64,000 nucleotides of DNA from Sinorhizobium sp. 8-89. GTDB lineage: Bacteria > Pseudomonadota > Alphaproteobacteria > Rhizobiales > Rhizobiaceae. This document shows, piece by piece, positions 1-10,000 of the stretch. The stretch covers positions 46,408-110,407 of the forward strand of contig NZ_JASKLR010000018.1 in assembly GCF_030124325.1 (NCBI RefSeq), written 5' to 3'. Made by a program: the position numbers and the translations under genes. Each line of letters starts with the position of its first letter. The first letter of the stretch is position 1. The notes beneath the pieces were generated by a model that saw only the letters and a list, made by a program, of their open reading frames with translations, had not been told where the DNA came from and made no database searches.

Positions 1-76
1 GCGTGCTGCCTGGCCGAAGACAGCTCAGCATCGTCACGCTGTGAATGGCCTGTTCGACGCCGTCTCCAAGTTTCAT
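1..76 (-). CDS. Rrf2-family transcriptional regulator (5' end only)
   Basis: The reverse strand carries an ATG at 76-74 behind a GGAGAG-type ribosome site and an open frame running off the left edge. The 25 visible residues begin MKLGDGVEQAIH, which resembles the N-terminal helix of Rrf2 winged-helix regulators in rhizobia. It is divergent from the helicase gene and separated from it by a perfect inverted repeat. The family assignment rests on the short N-terminus alone. Confidence 0.55.
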   Translation of the reverse strand, partial: MKLGDGVEQAIHSVTMLSCLRPGST

Positions 77-87
77 CGCACTCTCCT

Positions 88-112
88 ATCATGGATGTTT
101 TTTATCCATGAT
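88..112. promoter_or_regulatory. Perfect inverted repeat, candidate Rrf2 operator
   Basis: ATCATGGAT (88-96) and ATCCATGAT (104-112) are exact reverse complements separated by seven bases, mostly T. The repeat lies between the divergent Rrf2-like gene and the helicase gene, 12 bp from the regulator start codon. ATGGAT/ATCCAT half-sites are of the kind bound by Rrf2 dimers. Autoregulation is inferred. Confidence 0.55.
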
Positions 113-139
113 TATCTCGGAGTCAAGTTGTTGCCGCCA

Positions 140-2737
140 ATGCCACACTCAGGCTTCTCTTTTGCCGAACATGATCTACTTTTGTTCCCCGTGAACAGGA
201 TCGATTCCCCATTGCCGGATAGCGACGTGCTGACGTTGCCGACGCCGTTTCTCCGGTGGTTCGCCGAGAAGGGCTGGCGACCCCGCGCCCACCAGCTCGA
301 ATTGCTGTCGCGCGCAGAAGCGGGAGAAAGCACGCTTCTGATCGCGCCGACCGGAGCCGGCAAGACCCTTGCCGGATTTCTGCCGTCGCTCGTCGATATC
401 ACCCGGCGCGGCAAAATTCCGCCCGGATCGCCCTTTGTCGGCATTCACACGCTCTACATATCGCCGCTGAAGGCGCTTGCGGTCGATATCGAGCGCAACC
501 TGATGAAGCCCGTGGCGCAGATGGGTCTGCCGGTCCGGATCGAGAACCGCACGGGCGACACGCCGCAGGCCAAGCGCCAGCGCCAGAGACTCAATCCACC
601 CGACATCCTGCTGACCACACCCGAGCAGCTGGCCCTGCTCATAGCCAACGGCGAGGCGGAGCGCTTCTTCAAGGATCTGCGCTACGTCGTGCTCGACGAG
701 TTGCACTCGCTGGTCACCTCGAAGCGCGGACATCTGCTGTCGCTCGGTCTTGCGCGCCTGCGCCGGCTCGCGCCCGACCTCCAGACGACCGGCCTTTCGG
801 CGACGGTCGCCGAGCCGATGGAGCTGCAACGCTGGCTCGTGGCCCAGACCGAGGAACAAGAAAACCACGCCGGGCTGATCACCGTTTCCGGCGGTGCGAA
901 GCCGGAAATTTTGATCCTGCGGACCGAGGAGCACGTGCCCTGGGCAGGACATTCGGCACGCTATGCGATCGCCGACGTCTATGCCGCGATCAAGGATCAC
1001 GGCACGACGCTGCTCTTCGTCAACACCCGCAGCCAGGCGGAAATGCTGTTCCAGGAACTCTGGACGATCAACGACGACAATCTGCCGATCGCGCTCCATC
1101 ACGGTTCACTCGATGTCGCGCAGCGCCGCAAGGTCGAGGCCGCCATGTCGGAAAACCGGCTGCGCGCCGTCGTCGCCACATCCACCCTCGATCTGGGCAT
1201 CGACTGGGGCGATGTCGATCTTGTCGTCCATGTCGGCGCGCCGAAAGGGGCGAGCCGCCTTGCCCAACGTATCGGTCGCGCAAACCACCGCATGGACGAG
1301 CCGAGCCGCGCGATCCTCGTGCCTGCCAACCGTTTCGAAGTGATGGAATGCCAGGCGGCACTCGACGCCAACTACATCGGCGCGCAGGATACGCCGCCGG
1401 TCGGTCAGGGCGCGCTCGACGTGCTCGCCCAGCATGTGCTCGGAATCGCTTGCGCCCAGCCCTTCGATGCCGTTGATCTTCATCGGGAGATCACCAGCGC
1501 CGCTCCCTATGCGCATCTCTCCTGGGAGACGTTCGAGCGCATCGTCGATTTCGTCGCCACGGGCGGCTATGCGCTTCGCACCTACGAGCGCTATGCCCGC
1601 ATCCGCAAGACGAAGGACGGGCTCTGGCGGGTGTCGAATCCGATGGTGGCTCAGCAATACCGCCTCAACGTCGGCACCATCGTCGAATCGCCGATGCTGA
1701 ACGTGCGCATGGTCAAGCGTAACGCGCGCGGCTCGCTCGGCCGCGGCGGCATGACGCTCGGCAAGGTAGAGGAATATTTCCTGGAAATGCTGTCGCCGGG
1801 CGACACCTTTGTCTTTTCCGGCAAGGTCGTGCGCTTCGAAGGCATCCGCGAGAATGAATGCCTCGTCTCCCAGGCCTTCTCTTTCGACCCCAAGGTGCCG
1901 ACTTATGCTGGCGGCAAGTTTCCGCTATCCACCTATCTCGCCGCGCAGGTGCGCAAGATGCTTGCCGATCCGGCGCGCCACGCTTCATTGCCGGACCAGG
2001 TGCGCGACTGGCTGGCGCTGCAGAAAGACATCTCCATGCTGCCGCGCGAGGACGAGCTGCTGATCGAAACGTTCCCGCGCGGCAGTCGGCATTATATGGT
2101 GATCTATGCCTTCGAAGGGCGGCTCGCCCACCAGACGCTCGGCATGCTTTTGACCCGCCGTCTCGACCGCGCCGGGCTGAAACCGCTCGGCTTCGTCGCC
2201 ACCGACTATTCTCTCGCGGTCTGGGGGCTCGATGATCTGGGCAACGCCTTTCGTGCCCGCCGGCCATCACTGGCGCAACTCTTCGACGAAGACATGCTTG
2301 GCGACGACCTCGAAGCCTGGCTGAACGAGTCCTTCCTCCTGAAACGTACCTTCCGCAACTGCGCCGTGATCGCCGGGCTCATCGATCAGCGCCACCCGGG
2401 CAAAGAGAAGACCGGACGGCAGATTACCGTTTCCGCCGATCTCATTTACGACGTATTGCGAGCGCACGAGCCGGACCACATTCTGCTGGAAGCAACACGC
2501 AGCGACGCCGCGACTGGACTTTTGGACATCGGTCGGCTCGGATCTATGCTGAAACGAATCAAGGGGCACATCACCCACCGCCGACTCGATCATATCTCGC
2601 CGCTCGCGGTTCCGGTCATGCTTGAGATCGGACGCGAAGCGGTCCAGGGAGAGGCGCACGACTTCCTGCTTTCGGAAGCCGCCGACGATTTGATCAACGA
2701 AGCGATGGGCGGCGAGCCCGATGTTGTGATCCGGTGA
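140..2737 (+). CDS. Ligase-associated DEXH-box DNA helicase (Lhr-like)
   Basis: A large superfamily 2 helicase of about 865 residues, of the type found in bacterial DNA-damage clusters with an ATP-dependent ligase, a beta-CASP exonuclease and the PdeM phosphoesterase. Visible motifs are Walker A APTGAGKT near residue 70, the DELH box near 187, an LSAT motif III, and the C-terminal helicase block ending in QRIGRANHR. The Lhr-type C-terminal region follows. The frame is open from base 41, but an upstream start would overlap the operator and the divergent regulator. ATG at 140 is chosen; a TTG at 128 has a better-placed GGAG (119-122) and is a real alternative. The next gene, pdeM, starts 15 bp after the stop, so the two are probably co-transcribed. 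The partner ligase and exonuclease are not visible here. Confidence 0.92.
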   Translation: MPHSGFSFAEHDLLLFPVNRIDSPLPDSDVLTLPTPFLRWFAEKGWRPRAHQLELLSRAEAGESTLLIAPTGAGKTLAGFLPSLVDITRRGKIPPGSPFVGIHTLYISPLKALAVDIERNLMKPVAQMGLPVRIENRTGDTPQAKRQRQRLNPPDILLTTPEQLALLIANGEAERFFKDLRYVVLDELHSLVTSKRGHLLSLGLARLRRLAPDLQTTGLSATVAEPMELQRWLVAQTEEQENHAGLITVSGGAKPEILILRTEEHVPWAGHSARYAIADVYAAIKDHGTTLLFVNTRSQAEMLFQELWTINDDNLPIALHHGSLDVAQRRKVEAAMSENRLRAVVATSTLDLGIDWGDVDLVVHVGAPKGASRLAQRIGRANHRMDEPSRAILVPANRFEVMECQAALDANYIGAQDTPPVGQGALDVLAQHVLGIACAQPFDAVDLHREITSAAPYAHLSWETFERIVDFVATGGYALRTYERYARIRKTKDGLWRVSNPMVAQQYRLNVGTIVESPMLNVRMVKRNARGSLGRGGMTLGKVEEYFLEMLSPGDTFVFSGKVVRFEGIRENECLVSQAFSFDPKVPTYAGGKFPLSTYLAAQVRKMLADPARHASLPDQVRDWLALQKDISMLPREDELLIETFPRGSRHYMVIYAFEGRLAHQTLGMLLTRRLDRAGLKPLGFVATDYSLAVWGLDDLGNAFRARRPSLAQLFDEDMLGDDLEAWLNESFLLKRTFRNCAVIAGLIDQRHPGKEKTGRQITVSADLIYDVLRAHEPDHILLEATRSDAATGLLDIGRLGSMLKRIKGHITHRRLDHISPLAVPVMLEIGREAVQGEAHDFLLSEAADDLINEAMGGEPDVVIR

Positions 2738-2752
2738 AGAGACACGGAAAGA

Positions 2753-3478
2753 ATGCATCGCCTCGTACATGCGATATCTCCCCCGTCAGGGACGGCACTC
2801 CTGCAGGCGCGCACGGCGATCAATGGCGTCGCGGGCATCTGCGATCCCTTGGGCGGACTCTATTTGCCGGAAACCAGAACGCTCGTCGTTTCCGATCTTC
2901 ATCTCGAGAAAGGTTCCGCCTTCGCCCGACGCGGCATGATGCTGCCGCCCTACGACACGCTTGCGACGCTGCGCGTGCTCGAAGCGGTCATCGCTCGCCA
3001 CAATCCGAATACCGTGATCAGCTTGGGAGACAATTTCCACGACCGTGTCGGATCGGGAGCAATGCCCGAGACGTTCCGCCACATGGTCGCGACCATGGCA
3101 CGCGGACGCGAGTGGATCTGGATCAACGGCAATCACGATCCTGACGGCACCTCGGGGCTGCCGGGAGCCTCCATGGACGAGCTTCACCACGCCGGTCTCA
3201 TCTTCCGCCATGAACCGTCGAAAGGCGATGCCAGCGCCGAAATCGCGGGACACCTGCATCCGGCGGCCACGGTCAGGCGTCGGGACAAGTCGGTCCGGCG
3301 CGCGTGCTTCGCGACGGATGGAAAGCGCCTCGTGATGCCGGCCTTCGGAGTTACGACCGGCGGCCTCGACCTGCGCCACCGGGCGATGAGCGGCCTCTTC
3401 GATCGCGGCAAGCTGGTTGCTCATATGCTTGGCCGCGATCGCATCTACTCGGTTCGTTACGACAATCTCATCGGCTGA
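2753..3478 (+). CDS. pdeM: Ligase-associated DNA damage response endonuclease PdeM
   Basis: A calcineurin-like metallophosphoesterase of 241 residues. The metal-binding motifs are clear and in order: DLHLEKG, GDNFHD, NGNHD and GHLHP. This is the PdeM family, which co-occurs with the Lhr-like helicase immediately upstream and is thought to act as a nuclease in DNA repair. The start has a GGAAAGA site just upstream. The 15-bp gap to the helicase suggests a two-gene transcript. Confidence 0.88.
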   Translation: MHRLVHAISPPSGTALLQARTAINGVAGICDPLGGLYLPETRTLVVSDLHLEKGSAFARRGMMLPPYDTLATLRVLEAVIARHNPNTVISLGDNFHDRVGSGAMPETFRHMVATMARGREWIWINGNHDPDGTSGLPGASMDELHHAGLIFRHEPSKGDASAEIAGHLHPAATVRRRDKSVRRACFATDGKRLVMPAFGVTTGGLDLRHRAMSGLFDRGKLVAHMLGRDRIYSVRYDNLIG

Positions 3479-3504
3479 GGCAGGTCAACGCCCCGCACCA
3501 ACAG

Positions 3505-3612
3505 CGCCGCGCGTCGTATCAGACGCGCAAAGCACGCTGCAGCAATTTGAATTGCTGTATGTATGTATCCTTAAATCGGCTACGATTTAAGGATACATGC
3601 AGTAGCCGTCGG
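3505..3612. repeat. Intergenic palindromic mosaic repeat (RIME-like)
   Basis: Contains a perfect 16-bp inverted repeat, arms 3559-3574 and 3579-3594 (TGTATCCTTAAATCG core), followed by ATGCAG. It is preceded by a GCGCG..AGACGCGC module. The same two modules recur at about 4690, 6598, 23268 and 41575 in different combinations, as expected of the intergenic mosaic elements of Rhizobiaceae. It could double as a terminator between the convergent genes. Confidence 0.7.
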
Positions 3613-3620
3613 CAGGCGGT

Positions 3621-4178
3621 TCAGGCCGCTTTCGGGGCGTAGCGCAAAATGACGCTGCCGTTGGATAGCGGACGTGCTTCCAGCAGACTGAACGGCCTCG
3701 CGTCCTCGGCCTTCTTGAAGAACGGCGTGCCGTCACCGAGCTGCACGGGAACGAGACAAAGCATGATCTCGTCGACGACGTTCTCCGGTAGGAGCGACGC
3801 GACGAGGTCGGCGCTCCCGAAGATGTAGAGGTTCTTCTCGCTCTCGCCCTTCAGTCGCCGCAATTCGGTGGCGGCGTCGCGAACGACGCGGCTGTTGTTC
3901 CAATCCGCCTTTTCCATCGTGCGCGAGGCAACGATTTTCGGAAGAGCATTCATATAGGTCTTCACCCGGCCCTCCCCTTCCGCCGTCGGCCAGTAGGCCG
4001 CCATGCCCTCGTAGGTGACCCTACCGAAGACAAGCGCCTGCGCCTTGGCTCCAAATTCCAGGCTGAGCGCTTCCAGTTCCGGCCCCCAGGCACGGTTATG
4101 AAAGTCGAGGTCCCATTTCTTGGTGCCTTCGAAGTACCCGTCGAGCGTGACCAAATTCCAAACGATGACCTTGCCCAT
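3621..4178 (-). CDS. Dihydrofolate reductase-fold family protein
   Basis: A protein of 185 residues beginning MGKVIVWNLVTLDGYFEG, with the VTLDGY and AQALVFGRVTYEGMA motifs of the RibD C-terminal/DHFR-like superfamily. Such proteins bind NADPH, but the substrate of this subfamily is unknown. ATG at 4178 is chosen for its GGAGGATGGAG site. A 13-bp perfect inverted repeat lies 14 bp upstream of the start, matching the operator type found near the HxlR regulator at 18503, so the gene is probably under that repressor. Confidence 0.8.
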   Translation of the reverse strand: MGKVIVWNLVTLDGYFEGTKKWDLDFHNRAWGPELEALSLEFGAKAQALVFGRVTYEGMAAYWPTAEGEGRVKTYMNALPKIVASRTMEKADWNNSRVVRDAATELRRLKGESEKNLYIFGSADLVASLLPENVVDEIMLCLVPVQLGDGTPFFKKAEDARPFSLLEARPLSNGSVILRYAPKAA

Positions 4179-4191
4179 GACTCCATCCTCC

Positions 4192-4226
4192 ATGAAAACT
4201 GCTTGCATAAGTGAAGCAGTTTTCAT
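4192..4226. promoter_or_regulatory. Operator-like inverted repeat upstream of the DHFR-like gene
   Basis: Arms ATGAAAACTGCTT (4192-4204) and AAGCAGTTTTCAT (4214-4226) are perfect reverse complements, with nine bases between. The core ACTGCT-N11-AGCAGT recurs with identical spacing at 18321-18343 and, with one mismatch, at 18358-18380. The position just upstream of the start is typical of a repressor site. The likely binder is the HxlR protein encoded at 18503 (inference). Confidence 0.65.
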
Positions 4227-4339
4227 CATAGCGAACCACTTTCAAATTGCAACCAGTACATTCGAGAAGTGCGCAGAGACCGCCTTCCCGAAGAAGGGAG
4301 GCGTCCGCCAAGGTGAAACAAGCCGCGCCGCAAGCGACC

Positions 4340-4576
4340 TTAGAAAGCGTTGAAGGTCAGGGTCGTCAACGAGCGGGAAATACCTTGCACCGAGGCGATA
4401 TTGTCGTTGATGAACTTGCCGATATCCTCGCCCTCCTGAATGTAGATCTTCAGAAGCAAATCGTAGTCACCGCTCGTCGAATACATCTCCGAGACGATCT
4501 CCTTGCGGTAGATCTCGTCGGCCACCTCATAGGTCTTGCCGGGAGCGCATTGCAGCTGGACAAAAATCGGTTTCAT
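4340..4576 (-). CDS. Stand-alone Lrp/AsnC ligand-binding (RAM) domain protein
   Basis: A 78-residue protein consisting only of the alpha-beta sandwich sensor domain of Lrp/AsnC regulators; no helix-turn-helix is present. It starts MKPIFVQLQCAPGKTYEVA and carries the GDYDLLLKI strand typical of the domain. Such proteins bind amino acids or modulate full-length Lrp relatives by mixed assembly. The gene is single, with ordinary base composition. Confidence 0.82.
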   Translation of the reverse strand: MKPIFVQLQCAPGKTYEVADEIYRKEIVSEMYSTSGDYDLLLKIYIQEGEDIGKFINDNIASVQGISRSLTTLTFNAF

Positions 4577-4689
4577 GGAACTTCCTCTGCTTCCCGGAGC
4601 GCTGCGCCGTCGTCAAGGAGCGCTCCGTCGTAAAATACCTTTCCTTCCTTAGACCGCCACCACGCAAAAGGGAATGTGAGAAGGCCTGC

Positions 4690-4797
4690 TGCATGTTTCC
4701 TTCAATCGTGCCGATTAAGGATAAGAACATGCGCAATTCAAAGTGCTACAGCGTCCTTTGCGCGTCCGATAGGACGCGCGGCGCTGTAGTCGACAAG
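4690..4797. repeat. Intergenic mosaic repeat, two modules
   Basis: A first module with imperfect arms around CATGTTTCCTTCAATCG / GATTAAGGATAAGAACATG is followed by AATTCAAAGTGCTACAGCG and a GCGCGTCCGATAGGACGCGC hairpin. The second module is nearly identical to 6670-6728. It occupies the gap between the AsnC-type gene and the TIGR02186 gene. Confidence 0.7.
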
Positions 4798-4802
4798 AAA
4801 AG

Positions 4803-5606
4803 CTATTCCTTGCGGAAGAGCAGGCTCGCTCCCCAACCCGTGATGACGGCCAGAAGCACGGCAACGAGACCGTAGATCACGGGCTGGTCATGCGCCGCGC
4901 GGGTGATCGCCTGCTCGAGGCCGGTTTTGACGACCCTCAGCGGCAGCGCCTTCGCGGCAACGAAGACGCCGTCCCGGAAAAGATAGGCGCGCACGATATG
5001 TACGCCATTCGGCACGTTGGCCGGAAGGCGCACGGATGCCTTGAAAAGACTCGAACTGATGAACTGTACTCCGCCCGGGTCGCGCTGATAGACACCGCTC
5101 GTCTCCCTGATCTGGCGGAAAGCGTTGCGGAACTCGCCGAGATTGCTGCCATCGCCGACGAAACCCAAGGGCACGAGGCGCATGTGGTCGACGCCAATGC
5201 CCATGTTGCCCATCTCGCCGGGCGGCGCGATCGTCTCGATGTCACGCGTGCTCGACAGCGAATAGGACTCCGGCACCAGCTCGAAGGTCATCGAACTGGT
5301 ATTCACCCAGATGCCGAAGACGCGCTGCTTCTTGCGCACCGTTGCGTTTTCCTTCGGTCCTTCGAGGGTGACGATGATGTTGTACTTGCCCTGGGCAAGG
5401 AGATTCCCGTCGAATCCGTCGATGGCGCCGAAGATCGTCAGGTCCGCCCCGCGGAAGTCTGAGGTGATGGAGATCTCGTCCGTCGAGATGCCGATCTCGA
5501 GCTTCTCGGTGAAATCCGAGGCGTCCTCATCCTGAAGCTGCGCAGCGGCCGGTGCAGCCAGGGCAAGGACCAGGGAAACGAAACCTATGCGCGCGAGATC
5601 GAACAT
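4803..5606 (-). CDS. TIGR02186-family periplasmic/membrane protein
   Basis: A protein of 267 residues with an N-terminal signal sequence (hydrophobic stretch ending APAAAQ), a beta-rich extracytoplasmic domain and one C-terminal transmembrane helix before the terminal LLFRKE. It matches the alphaproteobacterial TIGR02186 family, usually encoded next to a TauE/SafE permease as here. The ATG overlaps the stop of the upstream permease by one base, so the two are translationally coupled. A role as a partner of the permease is likely but not established. Confidence 0.82.
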   Translation of the reverse strand: MFDLARIGFVSLVLALAAPAAAQLQDEDASDFTEKLEIGISTDEISITSDFRGADLTIFGAIDGFDGNLLAQGKYNIIVTLEGPKENATVRKKQRVFGIWVNTSSMTFELVPESYSLSSTRDIETIAPPGEMGNMGIGVDHMRLVPLGFVGDGSNLGEFRNAFRQIRETSGVYQRDPGGVQFISSSLFKASVRLPANVPNGVHIVRAYLFRDGVFVAAKALPLRVVKTGLEQAITRAAHDQPVIYGLVAVLLAVITGWGASLLFRKE

Positions 5607-6532
5607 CAGAAGCCGAACCCTGCTGAAACAACCGAATAGATGTCCTTCGGCGGAATGATGAGTTCGATCGCCAGTCGGATACCGACGGCCAGAACGAGAA
5701 GAGCGAGCAGCGCCCGCAACTGCTCGCCGCGCAGCCGCTGGCCAACGCGAACGCCATATTGCGCCCCGATGACGCCCGCGATCATCAGCACGAAGGCGAG
5801 CACGATATCGACGGTATAGTTGGTCGACGCCTGGACGATCACGGTATAGGCGGAGACAAAGACGATCTGGAAAAGCGAGGTGCCGACGACGACGCTCGTC
5901 GGAATGCGCAAGAGATAGATCATCGCCGGCACCATGATGAAACCACCGCCGACGCCCATGACCGAGGTCAGGATGCCGATGCAGAAGCCGAGCGTGGCAA
6001 CCGGGATGACGCTCAGATAGATCTTCGACTTCTTGAACCGCATCTTGAGCGGCAGGCCGTGGATCCAGTTGTGCTGCCCGGGCCGGCGGAGCGGCGTCGA
6101 CTGGTTTTTCGCCGCCTTGCGCATGGCGCCGATGCTCTCCCAGAGCATCAGTCCGCCGACCGAACCAAGCAGAACGACGTAAAGCAGCGAAATAACGAGA
6201 TCGAGCTGCCCCACTCGGCGCAGCAGCGAGAACAGCCAGACACCCAGTGTCGCGCCGACAAGGCCACCGCAGAGCAACACCGTACCGAGCTTGATATCGA
6301 TCGTGCCACGACGGAAATGCGTGATGGCGCCGGAGATCGACGAGGCGACCACCTGGTTTGCTCCCGTCGCCACCGCCACGACAGGCGGAATATTGTAGAA
6401 GATCAAGAGCGGCGTGATCAGAAAACCGCCGCCAACGCCGAACATACCGGACAGAAAACCGACGGCCGCGCCCATGCCGAGAATGATGAGTATGTTCACC
6501 GACAACTCTGCAATGGGCAGATAGACCGTCAC
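5606..6532 (-). CDS. TauE/SafE family sulfite/anion permease
   Basis: A multi-helix membrane protein of about 308 residues with the family's two half-repeats. Each carries a GxGGGF motif (GMFGVGGGFL near residue 30 and VMGVGGGFIMVP in the second half). The family exports or imports sulfur-containing anions; the substrate here cannot be read from sequence. GTG at 6532 with a GAGG about ten bases upstream is preferred to an upstream start, which would begin inside a repetitive arginine/proline stretch. First gene of a two-gene operon with the TIGR02186 protein. Confidence 0.85.
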   Translation of the reverse strand: MTVYLPIAELSVNILIILGMGAAVGFLSGMFGVGGGFLITPLLIFYNIPPVVAVATGANQVVASSISGAITHFRRGTIDIKLGTVLLCGGLVGATLGVWLFSLLRRVGQLDLVISLLYVVLLGSVGGLMLWESIGAMRKAAKNQSTPLRRPGQHNWIHGLPLKMRFKKSKIYLSVIPVATLGFCIGILTSVMGVGGGFIMVPAMIYLLRIPTSVVVGTSLFQIVFVSAYTVIVQASTNYTVDIVLAFVLMIAGVIGAQYGVRVGQRLRGEQLRALLALLVLAVGIRLAIELIIPPKDIYSVVSAGFGF

Positions 6533-6589
6533 GGCCGAACCTCGATACGACAAAGGCCCGCGAGGCGGGCGGAATTGCAACTCCACAAG

Positions 6590-6728
6590 TCCTAACCGGA
6601 ATCGATTTAGGAATTGTGCAATGCCCGCTGCGTAATTCCTTACATCGGCATCGACCTAAGGAATTATGCAGCATTTCAAAGTGCTACAGCGACGTTAGCG
6701 CGTCCGATCGGACGCGCGGCGCTGTAGA
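6590..6728. repeat. Intergenic mosaic repeat, three modules
   Basis: Two AATTCCT..-centred palindromic modules (about 6598-6623 and 6637-6668) are followed by the TTCAAAGTGCTACAGCG...GCGCGTCCGATCGGACGCGC module. The last is a near copy of 4740-4790. The three modules are stacked in tandem. Confidence 0.65.
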
Positions 6729-7054
6729 ATTTATTCGCTTCCCTGCGCATATCCGGAGAGATGCGCGGCGCGACGCTTCAAGGTGGCAAGTGATTCACCA
6801 CGAGCAGGTGATGTATGGCGGACCGCCCCTCGACAACGAGAAACAGCGGAATTTTCCTCATGCGTCACCAGGCCGGAGCTGTCAACCTTTTCAGGCACAT
6901 GGCCGCAGCCTCCGAACCCCTGTCGCGCCGATCTGCGGCTTTATTGCGGCGGTATGGGCGGCTGAAAGCGGAGCGTCCTTCAAGTGACGCCCGAGATCAT
7001 TTCATTGTTTCGTTGGGCCAGTAAATTTGACCCAACTGCTTTCCCGGAGTTGCT
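6729..7054. other. Intergenic region between the TauE permease and podJ
   Basis: No gene can be supported here. A 69-codon forward frame (6815-7024) begins after a weak purine stretch, is Ala/Arg-rich and resembles no family I know. There is no clear terminator hairpin at the podJ 3' end. Confidence 0.4.
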
Positions 7055-10000
7055 CTAGGAATTCCGCTTCAACAATTCCTTGACGAGTTCGTCGGTGATC
7101 TCTCCGGTCGGTTCCTGGCCAACGGATTTCTGAAAGGCCTTGATGGCGGCAATCGTTTTGTTGCCCAAGTGCCCATCCGGTTTGCCGGCATCGAAGCCGT
7201 TGTTGTTGAGAATGGCCTGGATATTGCGCACGGCCTTGGTCATATCGACCGTGGCCGTCTTGGTCGGCGGACCGACCCATGCGTCGGGGATATCCACGGT
7301 GTTCGCCTTGGCATCGACCGGCTGCGCCTTCCATGCGTCGGCCCTGGCCTTGGCGCTGGTCAGTTGCTCGGGCTTCATCGCCTTGGCGATCTCGTCGCGC
7401 TTTTCGCCAGCGTCCTTGTCGCCGTCGCGAGCCGCGATCGCGAACCACTTATAGGACTCTTCCAGGTCCTGCTTGACGCCGTTGCCGCGAGCATAAAGCA
7501 CCGCGAGATTGAACTGGCTGTCGCGAACGCCGAGGCTTGCCGCCTTCTCGAACCATTTGGCAGCTTCGGCGAAATCCGGTGCCCCGTCGCGGCCGCTGGC
7601 GAGCATCACCGCAAGGTTGTGGATCGCGCTGGCATTGCCGGCGGCGGCCGCCTTGAGATAAAGCGTCTTCGCCTTGACCGCGTCACGCAGGACGCCCGAC
7701 CCCTTCTCGTAAAGACTGGCAAGCCGGTATTCGGCCGGAATCACACCGGCGTCAGCCGCGCGCTGATACCATTTGACGGCTTCCGCGAGATCTTCCTTGA
7801 CGCCGCGCCCTTCGGTGAGGCGTGCGCCGATCTCGTAGAAGGCATGGGGGTCGCCGCCTTTGGCGGCCGTTACGAGAGCGGCGGGGCCAAAGCCGTCCGG
7901 AAGAATTATGTCGCCCGGCTTGGTGACCGGCTCGAACGTTCCCGCTCTGGCAGTCGCGGCAGGAACCTGAAACGTCGAGGCAGCGCCCGACTGTGCCGGT
8001 GCCGGTTGCAGCAAAGGCGCCTGGCCGCTGGCGGCAATTACAGCCTCAGGCTCAGCCTTGGGTTCTTCCGCCGGAGCGGACTCTGCCATGGCAGGCACCC
8101 TAACCGCCTCGGGTGACGCTTCCGGTGCCTTCGGTTCTGCCTGCGACGCCTCGGCAATAGCGGAGGGAGCCGTTTCCTCAAGGCGGTCGTCGGCGGCCTT
8201 CAGTTCGACCGCCTCGGAAACCGCCTTCTGCTCGATCACCGCTGCCGGCTGGATATCGGGCATGTCCTTGCCCTTGAGCACAGTGCTGACGAGCGGATAG
8301 GACATGATCGCGAGGAGCACCGCGCCGACCGCCATCAGGATCGGACGGCGATGACGGGCGAAGGCGCCAGCGCCGGAGGGGCCGTTGCCATTCTTCGCGC
8401 CGTTCAGCGTATCGGCTTCCTCGACTGCCAATTGCGCTGCGCGACGCGCCGCAGCGATGAAATCGGCCTTGTCGCCCTCGAAGGCTTGCTGACCGCCGCG
8501 GCTCATCTGACCTGCGCGAACGCGCTCGAGGATCTTCTTGACGTCAGGCACGCCGGAACCGGGCTCGAGCAATTGATTGGCGTCTTCCGGGGCGAGCATT
8601 TCAGACGGGTCGATCGACGGGGCGGGCTCAACGACCTGCCGCACCCGTTCAGGCAACGGCGCGGTTCGTTTCGCACTGAAGCGACGGGTCAATCCGGCAA
8701 GCAATCCCGTCCTGGCGGCTGGCGCCGGGTCTCGCGTTTCGCCGCTTTGGACTGTCGAAACCGCCTCGGCAACCACCAGATCACCGGCTGTGGCAGATGC
8801 AGGCGCGGCCGCCGCGTCTTCCGCCTGCAGCACGCTAACTTTCCGCTGAAGATCGCCGTCGCGGTCATCGAGATCGGCATTTCCGAAGGGATCACTGAAT
8901 TCCGGTTGCGCAGCCTTCGCCATTGCTGCTTCCGACCGCATGGCGGCGGCGACGGGCGCGCGTTCTTCGAGCCGCTCCAACTTCTCGGCAATGTGAACGA
9001 GCGTTTCATGCAGGGCTTCGAAAGTCCGCGCCGTACGTTCGTCGCTCGAACGGCTGAGGTCCTCGAGCGTCCTCAGATCCTCGGCAAGCGCCGAGATTGC
9101 GGCCATGTCGCCGCTGGCATGCATTTGGGCCGAGCCGTTCTTGGCATAGGCTTCCATGACGGCTTCTGCCGCCTGCCGCGCTGCTTCGATGATGTACTCG
9201 TCGCTGGTTGCCAGATAGTCTTCGAGCGCGTTCATGCGGTCTTCGAAATCCGCTGGAATCGCACCGGCTTCGGTGCGCGGATGGCTGACCAGGGTCGAAA
9301 GATTTGCGATCTGGGCCTCGAGGTTTCGCAGCGCATCGCGGTCGTCGAAGGGGGCGGCATGCGTCTCTTCCAGGCGCTGCGCAATGCCGGCGAGGCGGTC
9401 TTCCAGACGCTCGAAGCGCGAGTCTGTCGCTGGCCGATCAGCCTGCATGCCCAAATCGTCGATCCGGCGGGCGAGATAGTCGAGACGCTCCGCCAAGGCG
9501 TCGTTGACGCTGCCCTGGTCCAGGGCCTCGATCTTCCGCGAAATATCGGTGAGATAGCCGGTCAGTTCAGGCTGTGCGGTCTTCTGGCTGCGTTCGAGCA
9601 GCATCGAGAGTTCATCGAGGCGCTCCTCGAGCCGCGCAGCGGCCTTCTCGCCCGCCAGTTCTTCGACGCGCACCGTCAGTGCCTCGAGCCGCGCGCCAAG
9701 GCCGACATCGGCCGGATGGACGATGTCGTCGATCTGACGCGAGAGCTCGCCGAACCGGCTTTCGAGACGGTCGACGAAGGGGCTGTCGAGCCCTGCGGCG
9801 CTGCGGCTGTTGACCGCAATCGCCCGGCTGATTTCGTCGAGCCGTGCATCAAGATCGGCAAACTGCGAGACGAGGCGCCTGTCGTCCGGCTGCATCTGGC
9901 GCCCGAGCATCTCGATCGCTTGGGCGACCGCGACGAGCTTGTCTTCCAATACCTCGATGGCCGACCCTTTGTTCAGGGCGCCGATCTGCGACTTGATTTC

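Noticed and set aside
4803..6674. A single 623-codon reverse frame covering both the TIGR02186 and TauE genes
   Set aside because: Only its C-terminal 267 residues form a protein with signal peptide; the rest is out of frame with the permease gene.
6815..7024. 69-codon forward frame before podJ
   Set aside because: Ala/Arg-rich, weak ribosome site, no recognisable pattern; likely a chance frame in GC-rich DNA.
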